DNA of 23,620 nt from Bacilli bacterium (GCA_016296945.1 JAEDHQ010000023.1:1-23620), one strand, 5' to 3'; positions 7,612-16,587 are shown, numbered from the stretch's first letter. Numbers and translations: made by a program. Notes: generated by a model not told the origin, from the letters alone.

Positions 7612-10209
7612 TTATTTAGAAATAAAATCTTTTGTAACTGATTTTAAATTACTTTCAAATACATAATCAACATATAATTCTAAGAACTTAGCAACATCTT
7701 CACTACTTGCATTACCTGATGTATTATAAGTGGCTAATAAATCAGTTAAAGCATTATATTGTAATACAGATACAAAATATGTTCCTGATAATTCTTTCTT
7801 AATTGGTTCGTAGTATTTAGAAATTGCATTTGTAACAGAACTTGTTAACTTTTCATCAGTAATTTCTTTACGAATTTCTTCGATAGTTGGTAAATAACGA
7901 TATGTAACTACTTTATTTTCACCTTCACCAGTTTCATTTTTATCAATATATGATAATGAATTACTTGCTAAGTTAACATAAACATGATAACCATATTTAG
8001 TTTCAATTGTATCTGAAACAGTAACACGGTTTGTTTTTTCATCAGCCATGTCTTTATCCCAAATAGCTTTTACTGCATCGTTAAATGATTCAACCATACT
8101 ACCATTAGTAAATGAGCCTAAAGATTCCCATTTTAATGTTAAACCATATGCTTTATATTTTGATAAATTAATAGTTACAGGGCTTACACCATTACTTGTA
8201 ATAGTAGCTAGTGGAGAAGTAGATCCTTCACCAACTGGAGCTTGTTTATAAGCACTAACAATCTTTTCTAATTTTTCTTGATATGTACCTTTTTCATCTT
8301 TAATGAATTCAGCGATTTTTTCACATAATTCTAAAGCTTTTTCTTTTTGTGCAGCAGTCCATAAAGTATCATCAGCTGTTGGATCTAATAGACTAGAACC
8401 AGCTTGATAATCTTCAACTGTTTCATAAGCAGATACTAAAATATGAATACCTTTAACACTGAAATATTCATCAACAGTTTTTTGCATTACTGCTTGAATA
8501 TCTTGCCATAATTTAGTTGCATTTGCTTCTTCAATTGTTAAATCAAAGTTATAAACTTTCTTACTATTTTCATCTTTTGTAACTTCATGTTTTTCAATTA
8601 CATTAATATTATTTGTGAAATCTTTAGTTACTTCTTGAGCTAATAAGATCATCATTAATTCTTCATCAGAAGAAACACCATAACTAGATTCAATGAATGA
8701 AATCCAGCTAATAGCATTAGGATCATAACCATATTCTGTATATGTTCCATCTTTGAAGTTTTTCTTTTCTTGATCTAATAATTCTTCGATTTCTTTCTTC
8801 TTATCATTATTAGTCCAATTACCATCTTGATAGTAAGTATTTAATTTCGGATTATTAAGTAATCTCTTTGCAACTAATAAATCAATTACAACAGCAGATT
8901 CGCCAGCTTCACACATAGTAGCAAATAATTCTTCACAAGTAAAATCTTTACCATCAACTCTTGCTACAACGTTAGCTAGTTCATCAGTAGTTTCTTTATA
9001 TTCTACAGCAGTTGAAGAAATACCACTAACATAAGCTGCTTCTAAAACATCATCATAAATTGCGAAATTCTTTTCTTTACGTAATTCTGCTAATTTTTTA
9101 GTAATATAAGTTGAAGTAACAGCTGCTTCTCTTAATTCTTCTTCATATTCTGCTTTTGCGGCATCTTTTGCTTCATCGTCTAAATCTTCAAATTCTACAA
9201 CTTCATTTTCAGCTAATTTCAACACATAGAAATATAAGCTACCAGAAGCAGTTAAATATGGAGTTGCATAATATTGATTATTTTCCATATCTTTTAATCT
9301 ACTAGCAACATTACTATTAATATCACTTACTTCTAATTGGAAAGCATCACTTTCTTTAGTTAATGTTTCAGAATATTTATAACCATAAACTAAAGTATAT
9401 AATTCAATGTATTTTGCAATAACTTGATCTGTTGTTAATTCAACACCGCCAACAGTCCATTTACCATTAACTACTTGAACACCAATTTGTGTTAAAGCAT
9501 CAGTTGCACTCTTTGCAGTTGTGAAAGGAACAATAATTGCAGTATATACTTTTACATGTTCTTTATTATATAAATTAGCATATTTGCTATCTGCAAAATA
9601 TGGAGCAGTTACTAAATCTTCTTTATCAGCTTCTGCTTTTTCTTCTTCAGTCATATCTAAGTATTCTTGATATTTCTTATTAGTTTCTTCAACTTCTTCA
9701 TCTAATTTAACTCTTGCATAAGCACTTTGAGCTAAAGACAAGCGATATTTCTTAGCAATACTAGCGCCATAAATACTAGTTTCATTGCAACCATAGCTTA
9801 CACACATTGTTTCTAAGAAATCTTTTTCAGCTTCTGCTTTTTTATCATCAGTTAATGTAACATTACCATTTTCATCAATATTATCCTTACCATAAACATC
9901 GATATTAATTTTTTCTTTGATTTCATCTTCAGTTACAGCTTGATAATATGAAGCTAATAAATATTGATCAACTAAATTTGTTAGGGAAGCATAACCATAT
10001 TCTTTTTTCAAACCTAAATATAATTCGCCCCTTGTAACATTATAAGTATAAGCTTTACCATCAATAGTTTCTTGAATAGAAGCAAATACAGAAGAAGTAT
10101 CAATTAATGTTGGATTTTTTCTGTTAAGTGCACTATTGCTACAACTATCGCAAGCAAATAGACAGCAAGTCAAAACAAGAGTTAATAAAAATGTAATAAT
10201 TCTTTTCAT
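7612..10209 (-). CDS. PrsA/SurA-like foldase lipoprotein with two foldase-like units
   Basis: The product is an 865-aa predicted lipoprotein (signal MKRIITFLLTLVLTCC, lipobox LFAC, lipidated C20, Asp at +2). Parvulin-type peptidyl-prolyl isomerase features are clear in the C-terminal half: IHILVSAYE (588-596), LGSFTNGSMVESF (697-709) and TKYGYHVYVN (737-746), separated by long helical insertions. The N-terminal half repeats the plan in weaker form: a GKAYTYNVTRGELY strand-helix at about 51-64, a VKVYTAIIVPF strand near 219-229, and LYFYVLKLAE near 325-334. The protein therefore looks like two tandem foldase units. Such proteins fold exported proteins outside the membrane. ATG 10209 is preferred because AAGGAGG lies 9 nt upstream; an in-frame TTG abuts the Shine-Dalgarno. 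It starts 17 nt after its longer paralogue. Whether the isomerase site is active is uncertain. Confidence 0.82.
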   Translation of the reverse strand: MKRIITFLLTLVLTCCLFACDSCSNSALNRKNPTLIDTSSVFASIQETIDGKAYTYNVTRGELYLGLKKEYGYASLTNLVDQYLLASYYQAVTEDEIKEKINIDVYGKDNIDENGNVTLTDDKKAEAEKDFLETMCVSYGCNETSIYGASIAKKYRLSLAQSAYARVKLDEEVEETNKKYQEYLDMTEEEKAEADKEDLVTAPYFADSKYANLYNKEHVKVYTAIIVPFTTAKSATDALTQIGVQVVNGKWTVGGVELTTDQVIAKYIELYTLVYGYKYSETLTKESDAFQLEVSDINSNVASRLKDMENNQYYATPYLTASGSLYFYVLKLAENEVVEFEDLDDEAKDAAKAEYEEELREAAVTSTYITKKLAELRKEKNFAIYDDVLEAAYVSGISSTAVEYKETTDELANVVARVDGKDFTCEELFATMCEAGESAVVIDLLVAKRLLNNPKLNTYYQDGNWTNNDKKKEIEELLDQEKKNFKDGTYTEYGYDPNAISWISFIESSYGVSSDEELMMILLAQEVTKDFTNNINVIEKHEVTKDENSKKVYNFDLTIEEANATKLWQDIQAVMQKTVDEYFSVKGIHILVSAYETVEDYQAGSSLLDPTADDTLWTAAQKEKALELCEKIAEFIKDEKGTYQEKLEKIVSAYKQAPVGEGSTSPLATITSNGVSPVTINLSKYKAYGLTLKWESLGSFTNGSMVESFNDAVKAIWDKDMADEKTNRVTVSDTIETKYGYHVYVNLASNSLSYIDKNETGEGENKVVTYRYLPTIEEIRKEITDEKLTSSVTNAISKYYEPIKKELSGTYFVSVLQYNALTDLLATYNTSGNASSEDVAKFLELYVDYVFESNLKSVTKDFISK

Positions 10210-10226
10210 TGCCAACAACCTCCTTC

Positions 10227-13200
10227 TTATTTATTAGCATTTACAAATGCACCTGTAATATCAAATGCACCTAAATCTTCAGATTTTAAATATTTAATAT
10301 TAGCATCAAATGTGTTTTCTTCATTTGTTTCGATTAATTTAATTAAATCTTCAGTAGCAAATTGTGAACTAACTAATGTGAATCCAGCGCCACTAACTAA
10401 AGTTTTAATTTCAGCTTGTTGTAATAATGAAGAGAAATAATTACCAGTTAATTCACCAACAACTACATCATAATAAGCTTTAATTGCAGCACTTGCTTCT
10501 TCTGATAAGTTTTCTTTTAATTCATCAATCTTCGCATTGATTTTTTCTTTTTCTTCTTCTGTCATTTCATCAGTAATTAAAGCACTATAAGCATTGATTA
10601 AGTTATTTAATCTGATTTCATATAATGTTGGAATTACTTGTTTTTCACCTTCAACAACATCACCATTTGCATCTATAGTCTTAGTTGTGTATGTATCAGC
10701 AAATGTAGAACCTAAATTAACATATAAATGATAACCGAATTCAGTTTCAATGTAATGTTTACCTGCATCAGTGCCTTCTTTGATTTCATAGATTGTAATG
10801 TTATCAGTTACTTCGCCTAATGCTTTGTCAGCTTCCCAGATTGATTTAGCTGCTTCTTCAAATGGTTTAACCATCTTACCTTCGCCAAATGAACCTAAAC
10901 TTTCATAAGCAATTTGTAAACCTGCTGATTTATATTTTGCTAAATCAATGAATTTGCCATCAGCATATTCTAATACATATTTGTAAGGTTGATTATCTGT
11001 ATCAACTACTAATACATCTTTACCATCTTGGCCTTCTACATTATATGGAGCATCATCAAAAGCATCAACTACTGCTTCTAATTTTGCAGCATAAGTACCT
11101 TCAGTATATTGTAAGTAATCATATACTGCTTCGATTAATTCTTTAGCCAATTCTTTTTGTTCATTTGTCCAATCTTTAGGATCTTTTGGAGTGGCATCAC
11201 TCTTTAATGATTCTTTAAATGAATCATAAACTTTAACTAATAAATGTTCACCGTTTACAGTGAATGAATCTTCATAAACACCTTTCATTCTTTGTTCTAA
11301 TACTTGCCATGCACTAGATGATAAAGCATCAGCATATTCAACATCGAATTTAATATCTTCAAATTCTTCACCACTTACAGATACGAACTTAATAGTTTCT
11401 TTGATATAATCACTAGCCACATTACTATATAACATTAAATCTACTAATTCATATTCATCATTAACGCCATTTAAATTATATAAGAATTCATTCCATGTCA
11501 TTGTAGCAGGATCATATCCATAAGATGAATATGCACCAGATAAGAAGTTCATTCTTTGGTTTTCAATAGATTCAATAATGTTATCTCTTAATTCTTTTCC
11601 TTCATCGCCTAACCATTCTTTTGAAGCGTAATCATAATATTTGTTAAAGAATGTATTAATGATTAATCTTTGAGAAGTGATTTCAGAAATAGCTGAAGAT
11701 AAACCTAAAGTTTTTTCCATATAATTGAAGAATGCTTCAACAGTGATTTCATATACAAAACCATCTTTTTCAACTTTAGCGATTAAATCAGATTTCTTCT
11801 TGTTCTTCTTATAGTCTACATCATATCCTTCACATACTTTGATGTACTCTTCTTGTAAGCCTTTGTCTAATACTTTGAAGCCATATTCGTTACGTAATTC
11901 GCACATTTTTCTTTCCATAACTTCATCAGTATAAGCTTCTTCTTCTAATTTAGCTAAGATTTCATCTTTTACATCATCAAGTTCAGGCATTGTTTCTTCA
12001 CCTAATTTGATAACATAATAGTAAACGCTTGAACTACTAAATGGAGTTTTTGAATACCATTTTTGGTTCTTATCATTTACACTATTTTCTTTAGCACCAT
12101 TATAGAATGGATAATAAGAATAATAATTACTTTCTAATTTTGTGCTAAATGATGAATCGAATTCTTCTAATTTAGTATAATCCCAATAAATAGCAGATTC
12201 TTTATTGTCTTTATTAAATAAAATAGTAACATCATTATAAGTGTTGATGATAGTTTCACATTCAGAAATTAATTGTTCTTCTTTATCTTGATATTCTACT
12301 TCACTATAAAGTTCTAAGACTTCATTTAGTTTATTAATAACTGATTGTGTACCAGTTTCGTCTGCTAATTTATCTTGTAAAGCTTTAACAGCAACTTTAG
12401 CAGCTTCGATTAATTCTTTTTTATCTTCAATTGTTTTTTCTTCTGTTAGGGCAGTAGCGATTGCTTTAACAGCATTTCTAGCAGCAGTTGCTTCAGCTTC
12501 TACATCTAATTTTGCGTAATCGCAGCCGTCAGAGAAGACATAAGATCTATTTCCATCTGCATCAGCAACAACTGTCACAGTACCTTCAACTAATTTACCA
12601 TTGCTATAACCATTAACAATATTATAAAGGTTGATATAAGCTTCAACTACTTGAAGAACGCTTGCTTTATCACCTTTAACTGATTCATAGATTCCAGAAC
12701 CTGGTTCTTTTTCTTGAGTAGAATTAACTACCCATGAACCAACAGTTGATTCAGAGTTATAAACATAACCTAATTGTTGAAGTAATAATTTACCTTCATT
12801 TGAAGATTTGAAAGGAATGATGATTGCATAGAAGTTTTTACCATAGTTTTCTTCATAGTATTCTTCAACTTTGTCATCACTAAAATATGGCTTATCTTCA
12901 TCAGCTTCTTTAATTTCTTTGCTGAATGCTTCTTTACCATATAATTTTTTAGCTAATACTAAGTTATAATGTTCTTTTACTTCAGGACTATAAATTCCTT
13001 CATTAGTAATTTTGTAACCATAACCAGTATACATACTAGTTGTAAATGCTTTTTCAAGATCAGCTTTTTCTTCATCATCTGTGATTGTGATGTTACCTTC
13101 ATCATCGATATTATCTTCACCATAAACTTCTTTGTTAATAGCTTCGATAATTTCTTCATCGGTAACAGATTCCCAATAAGATTTGCCTGTAGTTTCAGAT

Positions 13201-13484
13201 ACAGCTTGTTTTAAAATTTGCTTGTTAGTCATTGTAATAACTGTACTTAAACCAATTTGACCTTTTAAGTCATCGTATAATTCACCTTTTGTAATTTGAT
13301 AAGTGAATTCTTTACCACCTAATGTTTCTTTAATTGAAAGATAAACTTCATCTTTCGCATCGCCTAAATCAGGTGTTTTTGCACTATTCGCTTTAATTGC
13401 GGTAGCAGTAACTGTAATAATAACAATTAAAAGAATTGTACAAATAATAGGCAAAACTTTTTTCAAAATTGATTTAACATCCAT
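10227..13484 (-). CDS. PrsA/SurA-like foldase, membrane-anchored or secreted paralogue
   Basis: This 1085-aa protein is a paralogue of the downstream lipoprotein. Both share a domain beginning with a GGKEFTYQITKGELY-type strand-helix, the motif EVYGEDNID, and a C-terminal parvulin-like region: EHLLVKVYD (745-753), ESLGSFGEGKMVKPF (861-875) and ETEFGYHLYVN (913-923). The N-terminus (about 12-31) is a strong hydrophobic segment with no lipobox cysteine, so it is a signal peptide or a membrane anchor. Compared with the lipoprotein it has about 100 extra residues of charged, Ala-rich helix (about 325-415), likely a coiled coil. The ATG at 13484 is supported by AAGGAGA 9 nt upstream. The two genes form an operon, which suggests cooperation in folding secreted proteins. 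Substrates are unknown. Confidence 0.8.
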   Translation of the reverse strand: MDVKSILKKVLPIICTILLIVIITVTATAIKANSAKTPDLGDAKDEVYLSIKETLGGKEFTYQITKGELYDDLKGQIGLSTVITMTNKQILKQAVSETTGKSYWESVTDEEIIEAINKEVYGEDNIDDEGNITITDDEEKADLEKAFTTSMYTGYGYKITNEGIYSPEVKEHYNLVLAKKLYGKEAFSKEIKEADEDKPYFSDDKVEEYYEENYGKNFYAIIIPFKSSNEGKLLLQQLGYVYNSESTVGSWVVNSTQEKEPGSGIYESVKGDKASVLQVVEAYINLYNIVNGYSNGKLVEGTVTVVADADGNRSYVFSDGCDYAKLDVEAEATAARNAVKAIATALTEEKTIEDKKELIEAAKVAVKALQDKLADETGTQSVINKLNEVLELYSEVEYQDKEEQLISECETIINTYNDVTILFNKDNKESAIYWDYTKLEEFDSSFSTKLESNYYSYYPFYNGAKENSVNDKNQKWYSKTPFSSSSVYYYVIKLGEETMPELDDVKDEILAKLEEEAYTDEVMERKMCELRNEYGFKVLDKGLQEEYIKVCEGYDVDYKKNKKKSDLIAKVEKDGFVYEITVEAFFNYMEKTLGLSSAISEITSQRLIINTFFNKYYDYASKEWLGDEGKELRDNIIESIENQRMNFLSGAYSSYGYDPATMTWNEFLYNLNGVNDEYELVDLMLYSNVASDYIKETIKFVSVSGEEFEDIKFDVEYADALSSSAWQVLEQRMKGVYEDSFTVNGEHLLVKVYDSFKESLKSDATPKDPKDWTNEQKELAKELIEAVYDYLQYTEGTYAAKLEAVVDAFDDAPYNVEGQDGKDVLVVDTDNQPYKYVLEYADGKFIDLAKYKSAGLQIAYESLGSFGEGKMVKPFEEAAKSIWEADKALGEVTDNITIYEIKEGTDAGKHYIETEFGYHLYVNLGSTFADTYTTKTIDANGDVVEGEKQVIPTLYEIRLNNLINAYSALITDEMTEEEKEKINAKIDELKENLSEEASAAIKAYYDVVVGELTGNYFSSLLQQAEIKTLVSGAGFTLVSSQFATEDLIKLIETNEENTFDANIKYLKSEDLGAFDITGAFVNANK

Positions 13485-13545
13485 AATAATAAATCTCCTT
13501 AATTTTTTAGCCTTAATATTTTTTCCAAAAAATAATGACCTCATT

Positions 13546-13560
13546 CAATACAAAGTATTG
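13546..13560. repeat. Palindrome CAATAC-AAA-GTATTG
   Basis: A perfect 6-bp inverted repeat with a 3-nt centre lies 62 nt before the first foldase start codon. It could be a repressor site or a small leader hairpin. Function is not shown by the sequence. Confidence 0.4.
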
Positions 13561-13619
13561 TGACAACAAATTGCTCATTAGACTTAATAAAAAAGCATAA
13601 ACATTAAGAAAATGATTAC

Positions 13620-13648
13620 AAAAGGCTTCTAATTTTTAGAAGCCTTTT
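13620..13648 (-). terminator. Strong hairpin: terminator or attenuator upstream of the foldases
   Basis: A perfect 13-bp inverted repeat (AAAAGGCTTCTAA / TTAGAAGCCTTTT) with a 3-nt loop ends in five T on the minus strand. It could end the yhaM transcript, about 150 nt past its stop. However, a promoter lies between yhaM and this hairpin, so it would also end or attenuate a roughly 70-nt RNA made from that promoter. Confidence 0.7.
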
Positions 13649-13690
13649 AAGTTGCACAATACATTATAAGAACAGTGGTCTTATAATACT
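13620..13690 (-). ncRNA. Candidate short RNA or attenuated 5' leader, about 70 nt
   Basis: A transcript from the promoter at 13696-13724 would start near 13690, fold at once into a 9-bp hairpin with loop CCACTGT (stem ATTATAAGA / TCTTATAAT, 13663-13671 with 13679-13687), pass through a short unpaired stretch and end at the 13-bp hairpin 13620-13648. Promoter, 5' hairpin and terminator form a compact unit. The alternative is a foldase leader with an attenuator. I match it to no known RNA family. Confidence 0.38.
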
Positions 13691-13695
13691 TAACT

Positions 13696-13724
13696 ATTGT
13701 ACCATATTAAGTTAATTTAGTAAA
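13696..13724 (-). promoter_or_regulatory. Sigma-A type promoter upstream of the foldase operon
   Basis: On the minus strand TTTACT (13719-13724) is separated by exactly 17 nt from TACAAT (13696-13701), and a TG dinucleotide one base before the -10 makes it an extended -10 promoter. The start point would be near 13689-13690, about 205 nt before the first foldase ATG. Confidence 0.6.
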
Positions 13725-13732
13725 TATCCATC

Positions 13733-13765
13733 ACGCAACTTGCAAAATAAAGAACGCAACTTGCA
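13733..13765. repeat. Two direct copies of ACGCAACTTGCA, 21 bp apart
   Basis: Identical 12-bp copies lie at 13733-13744 and 13754-13765. Each contains the imperfect palindrome GCAA-C-TTGC. The 21-bp period equals two helical turns, and the copies lie just upstream of the -35 box (centres about -50 and -70). That is the layout expected for a dimeric activator bound on one DNA face. No regulator gene is adjacent. Confidence 0.5.
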
Positions 13766-13795
13766 TATATTCTTTGAATATTAATTCTTTTATAA

Positions 13796-14734
13796 TTAAT
13801 CAATATTTGGAATATAAAAACTCTTTTTATCAAATGCAAAAATTGGATCTGTATATTCTCCTTTTGATGTATTTTTATAATATTTTTCTAAAGATGCAAA
13901 ACGCGAGTCACTATAATCTAGCATATAAATTAATGCAGCTTCTCCCATTAATGGTTCTTTAGGTGAACCATACTCATGTAAACCATGATGAGATAAAATT
14001 ATATGCTCTAAACATATTGCTTCATCAGTTTCTTGCAATCCTAATTCACTACATGCTGCATTAACCATATTAGCACCTATTGAGATATGCCCTAACAGAT
14101 TGCCTCTCTTTGTGTATTCAACGCCTTTACTGCCACTTAATTCTTTTACTTTGCCAATATCATGTAAAATAATACCAGCATAAACTAAATCCGCATTAAG
14201 ATATGAATAAAGACCTAAATATGTATCAGCTAATGTTAACATTGAATAAACATGATAAGCAAGACCATGAATAAAATTATGGTGGATTGAAACTGCAGCA
14301 GGATATTCAAAATATTCTCCGACATATTTTCTAATTACAGTTAAGACAATTTTCTTTAAATTTTCATTATTAATTTTATTAATATACCCTGAAATTTTTG
14401 TTTGTAAATCTTTTTTTGATAAAGGAGCATATTCATAAAATGAATCTTTATCTAACTCATCATCTGATGCTAGGCGAAAGTCACTTACATTAAACTGTTT
14501 TTTTCCTTGATAATCTTTGATTGTTCCTGTTGCGATATAAATTTCTCCATTTTTTAAAATGCTCTTTTTTTCTTCTGATAAAGACCATATTTTTACATCG
14601 ATTAAATCTTCACTATCAAATCCAATTAAACTAGCATAATCATCATTAGCTGTTGTTTTTTTAATTTGAATACTTTGGAACTTTAATCCCATTGTTACAC
14701 GATCGCCCATTTTTACATTCTTAATCATTTCCAT
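13796..14734 (-). CDS. yhaM: 3'-5' exoribonuclease YhaM family (OB + HD domain)
   Basis: The 312-aa length matches YhaM of other Bacilli (about 314). An N-terminal OB-like region (to about residue 100) includes VKIWSL and IKDYQGKKQFNV. It is followed by an HD phosphohydrolase domain with HHNFIHGLAYH, the metal-binding ILHDIGKV, GHISIGANMV and the late LSHHGLHEYGSP motif. YhaM is a manganese-dependent exonuclease that trims RNA 3' ends, and it has also been reported to act on DNA. AAAGGTG lies 6 nt before the ATG at 14734; an in-frame GTG at 14743 falls inside that ribosome site and is rejected. The gene overlaps the upstream CCA-like gene by 14 nt, so the two are probably translated together. 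Confidence 0.92.
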   Translation of the reverse strand: MEMIKNVKMGDRVTMGLKFQSIQIKKTTANDDYASLIGFDSEDLIDVKIWSLSEEKKSILKNGEIYIATGTIKDYQGKKQFNVSDFRLASDDELDKDSFYEYAPLSKKDLQTKISGYINKINNENLKKIVLTVIRKYVGEYFEYPAAVSIHHNFIHGLAYHVYSMLTLADTYLGLYSYLNADLVYAGIILHDIGKVKELSGSKGVEYTKRGNLLGHISIGANMVNAACSELGLQETDEAICLEHIILSHHGLHEYGSPKEPLMGEAALIYMLDYSDSRFASLEKYYKNTSKGEYTDPIFAFDKKSFYIPNID

Positions 14735-16427
14735 TGTTATCACCTTTATTATCTAATCTTTGATATCTTTCATTCTGAACTAATACATCATAATACACTT
14801 TCTTTAAAGTATTATATGTTGATTCACGATGAGAACCAACTAATCCTTCGAGTAATCCACTTTGTTTAATCTTTCGTTCAATTTCTTCATCTAATTCTTT
14901 TTTTAAACTTTGGGTTTCTAATTCTGAAACGCGACGATCAAGTTCTTCTTGTTGACGTTTTAATGCTTCAAAATCATTAATAGCAACTTGATATGGATCA
15001 TTAATATTGATTTCAAGATTTTCATTATCTACATTTTCTTGCGCTAATTGTTCAGCAACTTCAAAATCATTATCTGTAAATAATGTCTCCTGATTATTTT
15101 CCTCATTCACTTTGTTTTCAATTGTACTATCATTATTTTGATTATCTTCTTGTCGAGAAAAAGTAGGATTTTGAATAATACTTTCATATGAAAAACTATA
15201 ACTATCATTATCTCTAAGTGATTCTTGTTTTTTAATAGCTTCTCTTTTTTCTAAATCTTTTAAAATGTATTCTTTGATTGACTCATAGTTATTTTTAATT
15301 TTGCCATGTAAGACTTTATTACAAACATCTCTTAAAATTTCATCAATTGTATCTTCACTTAATGAATTATCAAGACTAATAATTTCTTTTTTTGTAATTG
15401 CTAATTCATCATATTTTTTTATTATTAAATGATTATATAATTTATTAATTTGACTTTGCTTATTTTTTGCTTTACCTAAGTTATGATTTACCACATTTGC
15501 TTTTAATAAGCATTCTAAACTATTCTCAAATAATGTTGTTACATCATAGTTACTTTTTGGCCAAGTTAATGCTAATTGCACTACTTTTTCAAGTCTTTTA
15601 GAATCATTAAATGCCATAGCGATTCTTTCATTATATTCTTTATTTTTAACCATCGATGTGGCCATAAATGTTTCTTCATCTTCACGGCGATAATTGTTAT
15701 ATAAACGTTTAATTTCAGTTTTAAATAAAGGCATTCTTTTATAAAGTTTAGATTTGATTAAAAGTTTAATTCCCCTTTTTGCAAATTTCCCGGCAATAAT
15801 ACCATTCATTTCTCTGGTAATATCTGTGATATTAACCTTTAATAATGCTTTATTACTTCTTTTAATTGCTTTATAGATAGAATCATCTAATTTAAATCCT
15901 AATTCACTTACTAAACGAATAGCTTCCAGCATTTTTAAAGGTCGATCTTTAAAAATAAGATTAGGGTTATCACAAATCATTTTGATTTTCTTTCGATAGA
16001 TATCTTGACGACCAGTAAAACAATCATGAATTATATTATTGCTACCCATTGCAAGGGTATTTACAGAGTAAATCTTATTTTCTAAAAAATCCATTAAGGA
16101 AGTTGAGTAGTGTCTTCTTGGAGTTTTAATTTTTACTTTATTCTTATAATCAAAAAAATATTCAGTGGCTAATGAGATCAAAAATGTCATTCCTAAGTAT
16201 TGAACTCTTACCGCATTATCTAATACTTCAACGATATCTTCTTTACTAAATAAACTAATTAATGATTCTTTACTTAAACAACTATAAATTTCTACTTCTT
16301 TTATTTCACGATCTAATACTAAATCACGTAAACATTCCCCAACAATATATGCTTCATGACTTGTTGTCGTAATAAATTTTAGGAGTTCTTTTGCTTGAAA
16401 AATATAATGTTCATTATAATTCGACAT
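14721..16427 (-). CDS. Degenerate CCA-adding enzyme/poly(A) polymerase-like protein
   Basis: The N-terminal ~230 residues of this 568-aa protein follow the class II tRNA nucleotidyltransferase pattern: YIVGECLRDLVL (27-38), YSVNTLAMG (120-128) and DRPLKMLEAIRLVSELGF (161-178, the nucleotide-recognition/neck helix). Key catalytic features are changed. The family's GG is GE, the DxD that binds the two metals is ExE (E44, E46, in KEVEIYS), and the RRDFT box reads NKIYS. It is therefore probably inactive as a polymerase or works differently. Residues from about 400 are low-complexity acidic/Asn-rich, then a charged coiled coil (about 480-525). The start is set by AGGTG 6 nt before ATG 16427. It overlaps yhaM by 14 nt, suggesting a joint RNA-related role. 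A real cca gene may lie elsewhere in the genome. Confidence 0.72.
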   Translation of the reverse strand: MSNYNEHYIFQAKELLKFITTTSHEAYIVGECLRDLVLDREIKEVEIYSCLSKESLISLFSKEDIVEVLDNAVRVQYLGMTFLISLATEYFFDYKNKVKIKTPRRHYSTSLMDFLENKIYSVNTLAMGSNNIIHDCFTGRQDIYRKKIKMICDNPNLIFKDRPLKMLEAIRLVSELGFKLDDSIYKAIKRSNKALLKVNITDITREMNGIIAGKFAKRGIKLLIKSKLYKRMPLFKTEIKRLYNNYRREDEETFMATSMVKNKEYNERIAMAFNDSKRLEKVVQLALTWPKSNYDVTTLFENSLECLLKANVVNHNLGKAKNKQSQINKLYNHLIIKKYDELAITKKEIISLDNSLSEDTIDEILRDVCNKVLHGKIKNNYESIKEYILKDLEKREAIKKQESLRDNDSYSFSYESIIQNPTFSRQEDNQNNDSTIENKVNEENNQETLFTDNDFEVAEQLAQENVDNENLEININDPYQVAINDFEALKRQQEELDRRVSELETQSLKKELDEEIERKIKQSGLLEGLVGSHRESTYNTLKKVYYDVLVQNERYQRLDNKGDNNGND

Positions 16428-16448
16428 CATTATCACCTACTCTTTCAT

Positions 16449-16454
16449 ATTATA
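16449..16454 (-). promoter_or_regulatory. -10 box for the CCA-like/yhaM pair
   Basis: A consensus TATAAT on the minus strand lies 21 nt before the chosen start, giving an RNA leader of about 15 nt. No convincing -35 box is seen. The 160-bp gap to the divergent yigZ is otherwise A/T-rich with no clear gene. Confidence 0.42.
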
Positions 16455-16565
16455 TCGTATTTACATTAAAATTTCTATATATTTTTTTATTTTATGATTT
16501 TTTGATTTTTAGTTATCAAATTTCTAAATTTTCATTTTATTCTTTTATTTTTTCAGGTTTTGTTT

Positions 16566-16571
16566 TATAAT
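16566..16571 (+). promoter_or_regulatory. -10 box for yigZ
   Basis: TATAAT lies 16 nt before the yigZ ATG on the plus strand and just upstream of AAAGGTG. The -35 region (TTTTAT at 17 nt) is poor. The leader would be very short (about 10 nt), so this assignment is tentative. Confidence 0.32.
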
Positions 16572-16587
16572 TAAAAAGGTGAATTAA

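Larger units (their letters stand above)
13485..13795 (-). other. 311-bp gene-free leader/control region before the foldase operon
   Basis: This gap between yhaM and the foldase pair has no credible gene. From the yhaM end it holds two 12-bp direct repeats (13733-13744, 13754-13765), a minus-strand promoter (13696-13724), a 9-bp hairpin at the presumed RNA start (13663-13687), a 13-bp hairpin (13620-13648) and a 15-bp palindrome (13546-13560). The order is right for a regulated foldase leader about 200 nt long. Confidence 0.6.

Noticed and set aside
10210..10218. TTG start giving the foldase lipoprotein three more residues
   Set aside because: It directly abuts the Shine-Dalgarno GGAGG, leaving no spacing; ATG at 10209 has 9 nt.
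12969..13214. Open frames antisense or out of frame within the longer foldase gene
   Set aside because: They lie wholly inside a clear coding gene, have no ribosome site, and encode repetitive Phe/Ile- or Lys/Met-rich strings expected from A/T-rich shadow frames.
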